Origin: Maribacter polysiphoniae
GTDB lineage: Bacteria > Bacteroidota > Bacteroidia > Flavobacteriales > Flavobacteriaceae
NCBI RefSeq assembly: GCF_003148665.1
Contig: NZ_QGGQ01000002.1
Coordinates: 434,001 to 498,000, forward strand
Length of the DNA: 64,000 nt
Direction of reading: 5' to 3'
Under the pieces are notes generated by a model that saw only the letters and a program-made list of their open reading frames with translations, did no database searches and was not told the DNA's origin. Positions 35,330 through 43,304 of this stretch are shown here, piece by piece (positions within the stretch are counted from its first letter, which is position 1; each line of letters starts with the position of its first letter). A program made the position numbers and the translations under genes.

Positions 35330-35686
35330 ATGCAAAAACAACATATTTATTTATTGATTACCATATTGGTAATGACCATGGCTTCCTGCAGTAAAGAGGA
35401 TAGCGAAACCATTCAAGAACCAGTAAAAAGCAGTGCCAAACAAATTACCGGTTTTGTTTTGAGAGCTGAAGATAATGCTGCAATTACTGAAGATGTTACT
35501 GCAGTTATAAACGAAACCAATAAAACAATTAGTGCTACTGTTGCCAATGGTACTGATATTAAAGCGTTAACACCTATGATACTAATTTCCGACAAAGCTG
35601 CTGTTAATGAATCTGGAGCAAAAGATTTTTCATCTCCAGTAGACTATGTCGTTACTGCTGAGGATGGGACGAGTGCTACCTATACA
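35330..35686 (+). repeat. Tandem duplication, second copy (5' part of an LRR lipoprotein gene)
   Basis: The counterpart of 33374-33730. The encoded first 119 residues are mostly identical to those of the upstream gene, including KSSAKQITGFV and ISATVANGTD. Confidence 0.75.
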
Positions 35687-36916
35687 GTAACAGTTGGCAT
35701 CGCGCTTAATAGTACAAAAGAAATCTTAAGTTTTGCGTTTAGAAAGGAAGACAATCAACTGTATGGTGATGAGACCATTACGACAATCATTGATGATGCA
35801 AACAAAACCATCACCGCTACAGTTTCCTATAGTGCCAATGCAGCATTATTAGTACCAAGTATTGAAGTGTCTCCAAATGCATCTGTTAGTCCAGATGTAG
35901 CTCAAGATTTTAGCACCCCTGTTGCTTATACCGTTACAGCTGAAGATGGCACTACAACAGAATATCAAGTGACATTAGAAATTACATTTACCGACAGGGA
36001 TGCTTTAATCGCTATTTACAATGCCAATCCGAATAATACACTTGGTTGGGATTTGAATGACCCAGAAATTGAGAATTGGGTTGGAGTTGATTTAAATAAT
36101 GAAGGTAGAGTGACTGTTTTAGGAATTTCCTCAAGGCTTCTTATTACCATCCCCCCAGAAATTGGAAAACTAGCGCATTTAGAAACTTTATTTGCAAACA
36201 ATAATAACTTTACTGATGTACCACAAGAGTTTCAAGAACTATCAAATATAGTGGTCCTATATTTAAACAACAATGATTTTACATCAGTTCCAGAGGAAGT
36301 TTGTCAACTTTCAAACCTAAAGATTTTAGCGCTAAGTAGTTTAAACCTTTCATCATTGCCTCCAGAAATCGGAAACCTTTCCCAGTTAACTACATTATAT
36401 TTAAATGATAACCGATTAACAGCTTTGCCAGATGAGTTAAAACAAGTTTCAGTTTTAAAAATACTAGACCTATCTTATAATAATTTCACTAGTTTTCCTA
36501 CTATTCTTTTTCAAATTCCAAGTCTCACCAATTTACGCTTAGACAATAACCAACTAACGGCAATATCAAGCCAAATTGAATTATTAACTAATCTTAAAGA
36601 TTTACGTTTAAATGATAATTCCATAAGATTCGTACCCTCCAATATTTCAAAATTGACCGCATTAAAAAAGCTATATCTTGAGAATAACGATATAGCTTCA
36701 ATCAGCAGTAGTATAGGATTACTTTCCAATTTAGAAGAATTAACTTTTAAAAATAATGATTTAGGATCTATCCCTCTCGAAATTAAAAACCTGACAAACC
36801 TAAAAACACTAGACCTAACTATAAATCCAGAATTATTTGCCATTTCTCAAGCAATATGTGATTTGGTCAATACGGGTACGGATGTTAGATTGGACAATCA
36901 GACCACATGCCAATAA
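35330..36916 (+). CDS. Leucine-rich-repeat lipoprotein with two DUF5018-like beta domains
   Basis: A 528-residue paralog of the previous gene. The lipidated Cys20 is followed by SKEDSE. There are two beta domains of about 90 residues (near 35-127 and 128-218) instead of three. The cap is IAIYNANPNNTLGWDLNDPEIENWVGVDL. About eleven LRRs follow, with more sequence change than in the N-terminal part. Both paralogs end in a matching tail (AxCxLxNTGTxVxxDxxxxCQ) with two cysteines that may cap the LRR. The loss or gain of one beta unit suggests domain-level recombination. It is probably co-transcribed with its neighbours, as the next start is 8 bases after the stop. Confidence 0.82.
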   Translation: MQKQHIYLLITILVMTMASCSKEDSETIQEPVKSSAKQITGFVLRAEDNAAITEDVTAVINETNKTISATVANGTDIKALTPMILISDKAAVNESGAKDFSSPVDYVVTAEDGTSATYTVTVGIALNSTKEILSFAFRKEDNQLYGDETITTIIDDANKTITATVSYSANAALLVPSIEVSPNASVSPDVAQDFSTPVAYTVTAEDGTTTEYQVTLEITFTDRDALIAIYNANPNNTLGWDLNDPEIENWVGVDLNNEGRVTVLGISSRLLITIPPEIGKLAHLETLFANNNNFTDVPQEFQELSNIVVLYLNNNDFTSVPEEVCQLSNLKILALSSLNLSSLPPEIGNLSQLTTLYLNDNRLTALPDELKQVSVLKILDLSYNNFTSFPTILFQIPSLTNLRLDNNQLTAISSQIELLTNLKDLRLNDNSIRFVPSNISKLTALKKLYLENNDIASISSSIGLLSNLEELTFKNNDLGSIPLEIKNLTNLKTLDLTINPELFAISQAICDLVNTGTDVRLDNQTTCQ

Positions 36917-36923
36917 GAGCCTA

Positions 36924-37841
36924 ATGAAAAAAATCATACCCATACACCATCTGATTATTACCCTATTGACATTATTCTGCGCACAAAATTTGCGCTCACA
37001 AGAAACAGGCCAAATAAACTACCCAGAGCTAGGCATCTCATTTCACGTACCCGAAGGTTGGGTTGGAAATAAAGTAGCATCGGGCTTTGCCATCACCTCC
37101 TCAAAAACCAAAGGGGTACTATTGATCATCACCCATGATGTACAAAGCATCCAAGAAATGGAAATAGAAGCCAAAAACGGATTTAAAATCGGCAAAAACA
37201 CGCTTCTTAAGCCTATAAATGGTGTGGAGAAAATTTCCGATAATACGATTGCCGGCATATACGAAGGTGTCATAGACACAAAACCTTCCAAGGCCTTGAT
37301 TGTAGGCATAACAAACCCGTATGGCTACGGATTGACGCTATTATGCGCTGCTGGTTCAAGCGCCTATTCCGATGATCTTCAAAACGCCGGACTTTGGGTA
37401 ACGGCATCCGTGAATTTTTATGAACCACAAACGCAAACCACTGCTATGACAGCACACGAAAATCCTTCTACATGGGGCGAATTGTTAAAAAACTGCCGCT
37501 TAACCTATATGGAATCTTACAACACCTCAGGGGGTGGCTATGGCAAAAAAATCAAAATAGATTTATGTGGCCAAGGGTATTTCAACCACTCCACCTATAA
37601 TAGCATGGGAATGGACACGGGTGGTGCCAGTGCCGGGTATGGGAGCAATAACAAGGGTACCGGACAATGGAAAACATATCTGAACGCACACGGACAGGAT
37701 GTATTGCAACTGAACTTTTATAATGGGGAGGTTTATGAGTATATTGTAACCACAGATGAAGAAGACAAGACCTTTTTAAATGGCGACCGCTATTTTAGAA
37801 CCTATAAAGATTCTGGCAAATACAGCCCTTTATGTGACTGA
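36924..37841 (+). CDS. Secreted protein of unknown function
   Basis: About 305 residues from the ATG at 36924 (MKKIIPIHHLIITLLTLFCAQNLRSQ), which makes a good signal peptide. An in-frame ATG at 36837 lies inside the preceding LRR gene and is rejected. The mature protein has two parts. Residues 30-175 read as a PsbP-like or DUF-type alpha/beta domain (YPELGISFHVPEGWVGNKV, then GLTLLCAAGSSAYSDDL). A second, Gly/Tyr-rich part (about 190-305) holds GGGYGKKIKIDLCGQGYFNHSTYNSMGMD and GSNNKGTGQWKTYLNAHGQDVLQLNFYNGEVYEY. I do not recognise the family. Codon use looks more GC-rich than the flanking LRR genes. Confidence 0.68.
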   Translation: MKKIIPIHHLIITLLTLFCAQNLRSQETGQINYPELGISFHVPEGWVGNKVASGFAITSSKTKGVLLIITHDVQSIQEMEIEAKNGFKIGKNTLLKPINGVEKISDNTIAGIYEGVIDTKPSKALIVGITNPYGYGLTLLCAAGSSAYSDDLQNAGLWVTASVNFYEPQTQTTAMTAHENPSTWGELLKNCRLTYMESYNTSGGGYGKKIKIDLCGQGYFNHSTYNSMGMDTGGASAGYGSNNKGTGQWKTYLNAHGQDVLQLNFYNGEVYEYIVTTDEEDKTFLNGDRYFRTYKDSGKYSPLCD

Positions 37842-37893
37842 TCGAAACAAATGAATATATATGTGATATGTAGTGTATCTGAACCAAACCAAT

Positions 37894-39843
37894 ATGAAAC
37901 TTTATCTTAGAATCTTTATTCTTTTATTTTATACGGTAAATTCTTATTCTCAAAGTAGAATAATTGACAGTCTTAAGATTGAGTTGAATAAAGAAGAAAA
38001 GGATTCACTCAAAGCAAAAATTTTATATGATTTATCTTACGAATATCTTTATCAGTCTATTGATACAATGATTCTCTTTTCAAAAAATTTAGAGAAGCTT
38101 GCCATAAGAATGAATTCAGATAAATACAAATCTCTTGCAAATAAAAGTCTGGGTGATGCTTTTTTATATTCTAACATGTATGATTCTGCTAATACACATT
38201 TCAAAAAAGCATTGCATTTTGATATAAGGGCTAACAAATCATCTGTTTATTCCTCTATGGGAATTTTATATAAAAGACAAGGAAAGTACGAAGAAGCCCT
38301 AACTATATATCTCAAAGGCCTTAAAGAGGATGAAGTCAATGGAAATGATTATGGGAGATATATAAAATTAGCTAACATAGGAAACCTCTACATGGAATTA
38401 AAAGATTATAAAAACAGTATTGTATACTCGAAAAAAGCACTGGAATTAGCACAATCAACAAAGAATGAATCAATGCTTTCCTCAATGGGGACTTTATTAA
38501 ATAACATAGGCGGTAATTATTCATTTCTTAACGAATATGATACGGCTATCCATTATTTACATGAATCTTTGAATGTTAATATGGAAAATAACAATAAAAG
38601 AGAATTAGCAAGGACATACACAACTTTAGGCTCGGTTTATTCCTCAATAAATCAAGATAGGAAATCATTGGAATATCTTAAAATGGCCCTTAAATTTCGA
38701 GAGGAATTAGGAGATAAAATAGAGCTAGTGGAAACAAAAATAGCCTTGGGTTTTACCTATGGCAAAACAAACCAAATCAACAAATCCAATTACTACTTTG
38801 ATGAAGCCTTAACAATGGCAATGGAAATTGAAAATATGGATTTGATCTCTCAGACATATTTAGCAATTAGTGATTATTATTCTTTGGTAAACAAGTATGA
38901 AAAAGCGCTATTAAATTATAGGTTATTCATAAAATTCAAGGACAGTATTCTTAAAATAAATAACTTTAAAAACATTCAAGAACTTCAAACAAAATACGAA
39001 ACCGAAAAAAAAGACAACGAGATCGCCTCACAAAAGCTTCAATTACAAGAAAAAGAAAATGACATCCTTAAAAAGAAAAATCAATACAACATGGCCTTAG
39101 GTGGAGGTGGTTTTTTATTGTTGGGTAGTTTAGGACTGTGGTTATTTTATAGACAACGACAAAAAATAAAGAACAATGAAATATTGGCACTTGAAAGCCA
39201 ACAGGAAGTTGTAAAACTAGAAGCATTGATAGATGGCGAAGAAAAAGAACGCAATAGACTGGCACAAGACCTTCATGACGGTATTAATGGAGATCTCGCA
39301 GTTATTAAGTATAAGATAAGCTCCATCGAACCCGATAATTTTTCGAAAAAGGAAAAGGTTTTTTATGATGAAGCCATAAGTATGTTAGACAATGCCGTAG
39401 AACAAGTACGAAGAATTTCGCATAACCTTGCCCCTCCTTCCTTACATAATTTTGATTTGATAGAGGCCATTCAACAATTCTGTTCAAAACAGAATGCTTC
39501 CAATCCCTTAAATATCAGTTTTCAATATTTTGGCAATAGATTGATATTGAAAAAAGAAAATGAAACCGCTATTTATCGCATCATTCAAGAGCTGATCAAT
39601 AATATAATCAAACATGCGAATGCTACTGAAGCCCTAGTGCAATTAAACAATCATGGTAACAAACTCATTATTACCGTAGAAGATAATGGCCAAGGATTTG
39701 ACACGAATTCTTCTGAGAATGGAATAGGTTTACAAAATATCAAATCGCGGGTTAATTTTCTAAAAGCGAATCTAGATATCAATTCCAATACCAAGGGCAC
39801 AACTTTTTGTATTGAAATTGATCTAAAAAAGAATAAACTATGA
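37894..39843 (+). CDS. TPR-containing sensor histidine kinase (HisKA_3 type)
   Basis: About 649 residues from the ATG at 37894 (MKLYLRIFILLFYTVNSYSQ); a GTG at 37873 is less likely. After the signal peptide come about six to seven TPR units (residues 65-340), probably periplasmic. A coiled segment and one membrane helix follow (ALGGGGFLLLGSLGLWLFY). The kinase core has ERNRLAQDLHDGINGDLAVIKY with the phospho-accepting His, then the ATP-binding IIQELINNIIKHANATEA, VEDNGQGFD and NGIGLQNIKSRV motifs. The stop overlaps the regulator start (ATGA), so the pair is translationally coupled. The signal it senses is unknown. Its position between surface lipoprotein genes suggests it controls them. Confidence 0.88.
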   Translation: MKLYLRIFILLFYTVNSYSQSRIIDSLKIELNKEEKDSLKAKILYDLSYEYLYQSIDTMILFSKNLEKLAIRMNSDKYKSLANKSLGDAFLYSNMYDSANTHFKKALHFDIRANKSSVYSSMGILYKRQGKYEEALTIYLKGLKEDEVNGNDYGRYIKLANIGNLYMELKDYKNSIVYSKKALELAQSTKNESMLSSMGTLLNNIGGNYSFLNEYDTAIHYLHESLNVNMENNNKRELARTYTTLGSVYSSINQDRKSLEYLKMALKFREELGDKIELVETKIALGFTYGKTNQINKSNYYFDEALTMAMEIENMDLISQTYLAISDYYSLVNKYEKALLNYRLFIKFKDSILKINNFKNIQELQTKYETEKKDNEIASQKLQLQEKENDILKKKNQYNMALGGGGFLLLGSLGLWLFYRQRQKIKNNEILALESQQEVVKLEALIDGEEKERNRLAQDLHDGINGDLAVIKYKISSIEPDNFSKKEKVFYDEAISMLDNAVEQVRRISHNLAPPSLHNFDLIEAIQQFCSKQNASNPLNISFQYFGNRLILKKENETAIYRIIQELINNIIKHANATEALVQLNNHGNKLIITVEDNGQGFDTNSSENGIGLQNIKSRVNFLKANLDINSNTKGTTFCIEIDLKKNKL

Positions 39844-40475
39844 TTAAAGTAGCGATTTGTGATGATCACACCATGGTGCTAAGAGGCATAGAAACAATGT
39901 TGGAAGATTCTGATATAATCACAATTTGTGCAACCTATAATTTTGGAAAACAACTCATTGCGGAAATTGACAAGAACCTTCCAAATGTGCTCTTATTAGA
40001 CATTAATTTGCCCGATGGCAATGGCATTGAATTATGCAAAGAACTTACTAAAAAGCATCCCGAATTAGCAATTATTGGATTGTCTAACTATAGTGAAACC
40101 GGATTTATTAAAAATATGCTTCGAAATGGTGCAAAAGGATATTTACTCAAAAACACGGATAAGCAAGAGTTAATACTGGCCATTACCACAGTACATAAAG
40201 GAGAAACCTACCTTCCAAGAAATATTCAGGATATTTTGTTGAATGAAAGCATTGGAAACCCTTCTCAAATAACCTTTATACCCAAACTTACGCGAAGGGA
40301 AACCGAAGTACTTCATTTGGTTGCAAAAGAGCATACGAATCTAGAAATTGCAGATTTACTTTTTATCAGTACCAAAACCGTAGAAAGTCACCGTAACAAC
40401 CTCATTCAGAAATTGGGCGTTCGGAATACAGCCGGACTTATAAGAGTAGCTCTTGAAAAAGGATTGCTTGGCTAG
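39840..40475 (+). CDS. NarL/LuxR-family response regulator
   Basis: A 211-residue regulator. The receiver domain has the acidic pocket ICDDH (residues 6-10), the phospho-acceptor Asp in VLLLDINLPDGNGIEL near residue 57, and the conserved Lys in GYLLKNTD near residue 104. The C-terminal HTH (LTRRETEVLHLVAKEHTNLEIADLLFISTKTVESHRNNLIQKLGV) binds DNA. The start overlaps the kinase stop by four bases. Shared element copy B begins 40 bases after the stop codon, which makes autoregulatory or neighbour control likely, by inference. Confidence 0.92.
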   Translation: MIKVAICDDHTMVLRGIETMLEDSDIITICATYNFGKQLIAEIDKNLPNVLLLDINLPDGNGIELCKELTKKHPELAIIGLSNYSETGFIKNMLRNGAKGYLLKNTDKQELILAITTVHKGETYLPRNIQDILLNESIGNPSQITFIPKLTRRETEVLHLVAKEHTNLEIADLLFISTKTVESHRNNLIQKLGVRNTAGLIRVALEKGLLG

Positions 40476-40514
40476 TATAAAATAGCTCCCCAGCGAATTG
40501 ACTAACACCATACT

Positions 40515-40586
40515 AGGGTTTACCCTGACTTTTAAAAACACAGATTTTACCTGATGTATTTCTCGGGTATTAACAGCAACTTACAA
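40515..40586 (+). promoter_or_regulatory. Shared upstream element, copy B
   Basis: Aligned without gaps to 32773-32844. It opens with the inverted repeat AGGGT-TT-ACCCT, continues with the CCCTGA, TAAAA and CACA blocks, and shares TTTACCTGATGTAT and AGCAACTT with copy A. It ends 26 bases before the IPT/NHL lipoprotein gene. In both copies the conserved blocks keep the same spacing, as expected of a promoter plus operator. Confidence 0.65.
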
Positions 40587-40612
40587 CTGTTAATTATTAA
40601 ATAAAAAATCTG

Positions 40613-42649
40613 ATGAAAACAATTTCCAAAATTATCCTTTTATCTGTTTTAACCGCTTTTTTATTCTTTGCATGTTCCAAAGATGAAGATGAACAGGAAC
40701 CGCAGCCCATTCCAAAAACCACACTTAGTTCCATTAGTCCCAATCAGGGAATCAAGGAAACAGCGGTCACCATAAGTGGAATCAATTTTGGAACGGATAA
40801 AACAAAGGTGAAGGTGCTTTTTAATACTACGGAAGCCGTCATACAGTCAGTAACCAATACACAAATCAAAGTACTGACCCCAATCAATGGTAGTACGGGT
40901 GCAATAAAGGTTTCTGTTGATGGTGTTTCTGTTTCAGGACCAATATTCACGTATCTGCAACCTACTTTAAGTAGTGTTGATCCTGAAAGTGGTCCAAAAG
41001 CGACTCAAGTGACCTTCACAGGAAGTACTTTTGGAACAGACGCCAGTAAGGTGCAGGTATTTTTTAATGATATTGAGGCAGTAGTCGAATCTGTTACAGA
41101 TACTCAAGTAGTTGCGTTAGCACCGGATAATGCAACATCGGGTGTTGTTAAGTTAATTGTGGATGGAACCGAATTAACAGGCCCTGAATTTACATTTTTG
41201 ACCCCCACTTTAGTAGGTTTCACTCCCGAAAGCGGACCCGTTGGAACTGAAGTAACTATTACTGGAAGTTTATTTGGAACCGATACCACTAAAGTACAGG
41301 TGTTTTTGGATGAAGAACTTGAGCTTGAGATAAAATCTATAAGTGACACCGAAATAAAAGTAGATATTCCCAATGAATCAATCTCAGGAATAATATCAAT
41401 AATCGTTGATGGTACCGAGCTTATTGGAAATGAATTTGTACTGGAAGCCGCCATTACCGGTATTGAGCCGGAAAGTGGTATTAAAGGAACGGAAGTTACC
41501 ATAAACGGAAGTTCATTTATAACGTTAGCAGGTATGGATCGCATTGCTGTTTTTATTAATGATAAAGAAGCTCAAATAACCAGTGTACTTGATGACGAAA
41601 TCAAAGTAATAGTGCCCGCTAAAGCCTTTTCTGGAAATGTAAAAGTGATTATTAAGGACGATGAATATGTAGGGCCCGTTTTTAATTATATCGTATCAGA
41701 AATTGAAGTTTCTACTTTTGCAGGAAGCGGCAGTATCGGATTTTCGGATGGATTAGGTACCGCTGCTCAATTTCGATCACCCATAGCGATTGCCATAGAT
41801 GACCTTAGTAATATTTATGTAGCAGATAGAGATAATTATGTTTTGCGAAAAATTACTCCAGTTGGAGAAGTTTCAACTTTGGCCGGAGTGGGTAGACAAT
41901 TCGGAGATATAGATGGAACAGGTGCAGAGGCGAGATTCAATGCAGTTAACGCCATAGCCTTTACCAAAAGCGGTGATATGCTAGTGTGCGATGCAAACAA
42001 TCATAAAATAAAAAAGGTAACCACGGGCGGCGTTGTCACCACTTTTGCAGGTACTGGTATAAATGGTTCTAGCAACGGCCCTGCCTTAAGTGCAACATTT
42101 AAGGGCATTTCGGGTATCGCAATAGACAGCAAAGGCAATGCATATATTGTAGAAAGAAACGCACACGCCATACGTAAAATAAGTACCAGCGGAGAGGTAA
42201 GTCTTTATGCGGGAGACTCCCAGCCTGGTACTACTAACGGTAATGGTACAGCTGCTAGATTCAACTTTCCACAAGGAATTGCAGTTGATGCAGCCGATAA
42301 TTTGTATGTAACGGATGGTGGAACTCATTTAATACGCAAAATAACACCCAATGCTGATGTGAGTACTATTGCAGGAAGCATAAAAGGTTTTACTGATGGG
42401 CAAAGTACAACCGCACAATTCAATTTTCCTACTGGAATTGTAGTTGATAAACAAGGTGATATCTATATCGTTGATAAAAATAATCATAGCATACGTAAAT
42501 TATCATCCGATGGTAATGTAACTACAATAGCTGGAGATGGAACCACCACAGATTTTAATTTCCCAAACGGTATTACCATTGATGCTTTGGGGGATTTATA
42601 TGTAACAGATCAACTAAAACATAGAATACGTAAGATAACGCAAGAGTAG
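40613..42649 (+). CDS. IPT/TIG and NHL-repeat lipoprotein
   Basis: A 678-residue lipoprotein. Cys21 is followed by SKDEDEQEPQP, an acidic surface-export-like signal. Four IPT/TIG immunoglobulin-like domains follow (near 38-115, 116-195, 196-275 and 276-360), each starting with a phrase like SPNQGIKETAVTISG. The C-terminal part (365-678) holds six NHL repeats, with phrases such as GIAVDAADNLYVTDGGTHLIRKI, forming a beta-propeller. The plan resembles SusE/F-like or surface glycan-binding and adhesion proteins of Bacteroidota, but no exact role can be given. It has its own upstream element (copy B), directly behind the two-component system. Confidence 0.85.
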   Translation: MKTISKIILLSVLTAFLFFACSKDEDEQEPQPIPKTTLSSISPNQGIKETAVTISGINFGTDKTKVKVLFNTTEAVIQSVTNTQIKVLTPINGSTGAIKVSVDGVSVSGPIFTYLQPTLSSVDPESGPKATQVTFTGSTFGTDASKVQVFFNDIEAVVESVTDTQVVALAPDNATSGVVKLIVDGTELTGPEFTFLTPTLVGFTPESGPVGTEVTITGSLFGTDTTKVQVFLDEELELEIKSISDTEIKVDIPNESISGIISIIVDGTELIGNEFVLEAAITGIEPESGIKGTEVTINGSSFITLAGMDRIAVFINDKEAQITSVLDDEIKVIVPAKAFSGNVKVIIKDDEYVGPVFNYIVSEIEVSTFAGSGSIGFSDGLGTAAQFRSPIAIAIDDLSNIYVADRDNYVLRKITPVGEVSTLAGVGRQFGDIDGTGAEARFNAVNAIAFTKSGDMLVCDANNHKIKKVTTGGVVTTFAGTGINGSSNGPALSATFKGISGIAIDSKGNAYIVERNAHAIRKISTSGEVSLYAGDSQPGTTNGNGTAARFNFPQGIAVDAADNLYVTDGGTHLIRKITPNADVSTIAGSIKGFTDGQSTTAQFNFPTGIVVDKQGDIYIVDKNNHSIRKLSSDGNVTTIAGDGTTTDFNFPNGITIDALGDLYVTDQLKHRIRKITQE

Positions 42650-42683
42650 TAAATCACTTTTAAATAGTATAAAAAAATATAAA

Positions 42684-42947
42684 ATGAAAACAAATATTAA
42701 AACTATAACAAGAACAGCTGTTTTTTGTTTGCATCAAGATATTACGTAATGTAAAAGCGGTAGTAAAGGAATTGATGCCGATAGTGGTAATGAAGGAGGA
42801 AATAACAGTGGGGCACAAACTTAGAACCGATTACCTGCTGTTGTTGAAATTCTTGGAAAGCATCAAGAATAGGAAATTGAACAACTTGATAATGGAAAGG
42901 TTGTCTTGGATAACAACAAAGGATTGGGCGATCAATGGTTTTTATGA
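42684..42947 (+). pseudogene. Decayed small lipoprotein gene
   Basis: From the ATG at 42684 one frame reads MKTNIKTITRTAVFC, which looks like a signal peptide, then a TAA at 42747. The codon directly after the stop is a Cys, followed by KSGSKGIDADSGNEGG, like a lipoprotein start. The same frame goes on with sensible sequence (PAVVEILGKHQE, then EIEQLDNGKVVLDNNKGLGDQW) interrupted by TAG at 42822, TAG at 42870 and TGA at 42945. No frame change is needed. This is best read as a gene broken by point mutations. A 66-codon ORF in another frame overlaps it and looks spurious. It follows the NHL gene by 34 bases. Confidence 0.45.
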
Positions 42948-43147
42948 AAATCAAACATTCAAATCAAACTAATTAAACCTTGGTTTACACACCTGAAGTT
43001 CCCCCTTAAAAAAACGAGTGACCACAAATTAGAGCACTGTATCACTATGGTTGGTAGAGGTTCTGAATTAAAACCCAGGAACCTTCCTTTATGACGTTAA
43101 CAGTGGCTTAAATTCTAAGTATCTATATAAAAACAAATCCCACATCC

Positions 43148-43171
43148 GACGGAAAACCAGGGTTTTCCGTC
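43148..43171. repeat. Perfect inverted repeat of unknown role
   Basis: GACGGAAAAC-CAGG-GTTTTCCGTC, a 10-bp perfect stem with a 4-base loop, in the intergenic space after the decayed gene. No T run follows on the plus strand. On the minus strand GGGATTTG follows, so it is a poor terminator either way. Confidence 0.6.
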
Positions 43172-43180
43172 CATAGTCCA

Positions 43181-43219
43181 TAAAAAGAAAAGAAGCATCA
43201 AATGAATGACACTTCTTTT
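43181..43219 (-). terminator. asnB: Second terminator downstream of asnB
   Basis: A 13-pair stem with two G-U pairs forms between 43188-43200 and 43207-43219, with a six-base loop. CTTTTTA follows on the minus strand. It probably backs up the nearer asnB hairpin. Confidence 0.6.
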
Positions 43220-43234
43220 TTGACTAATTCAACT

Positions 43235-43279
43235 AAAATCCGAAACTATTCACCTCCCTAGGAAGGCTATCGGATTTTT
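43235..43279. terminator. asnB: First terminator downstream of asnB
   Basis: AAAATCCGA (43235-43243) pairs with TCGGATTTT (43270-43278) around an inner near-palindrome CCTCCCTAGGAAGG. The stem is A/T-flanked on both sides, and lies 26 bases after the asnB stop. Confidence 0.6.
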
Positions 43280-43304
43280 CTATTTGCTTTAAAATCGCTT
43301 ACTT

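Noticed and set aside
32869-42649. Phage or integrative element carrying the lipoprotein cassette
   Set aside because: No integrase, transposase, terminal repeats or tRNA-derived attachment site was seen at either border; only base composition hints at transfer.
42772-42972. 66-codon open frame after the NHL lipoprotein gene
   Set aside because: It lies in a different frame from the more protein-like decayed lipoprotein sequence and has no signal or known pattern.
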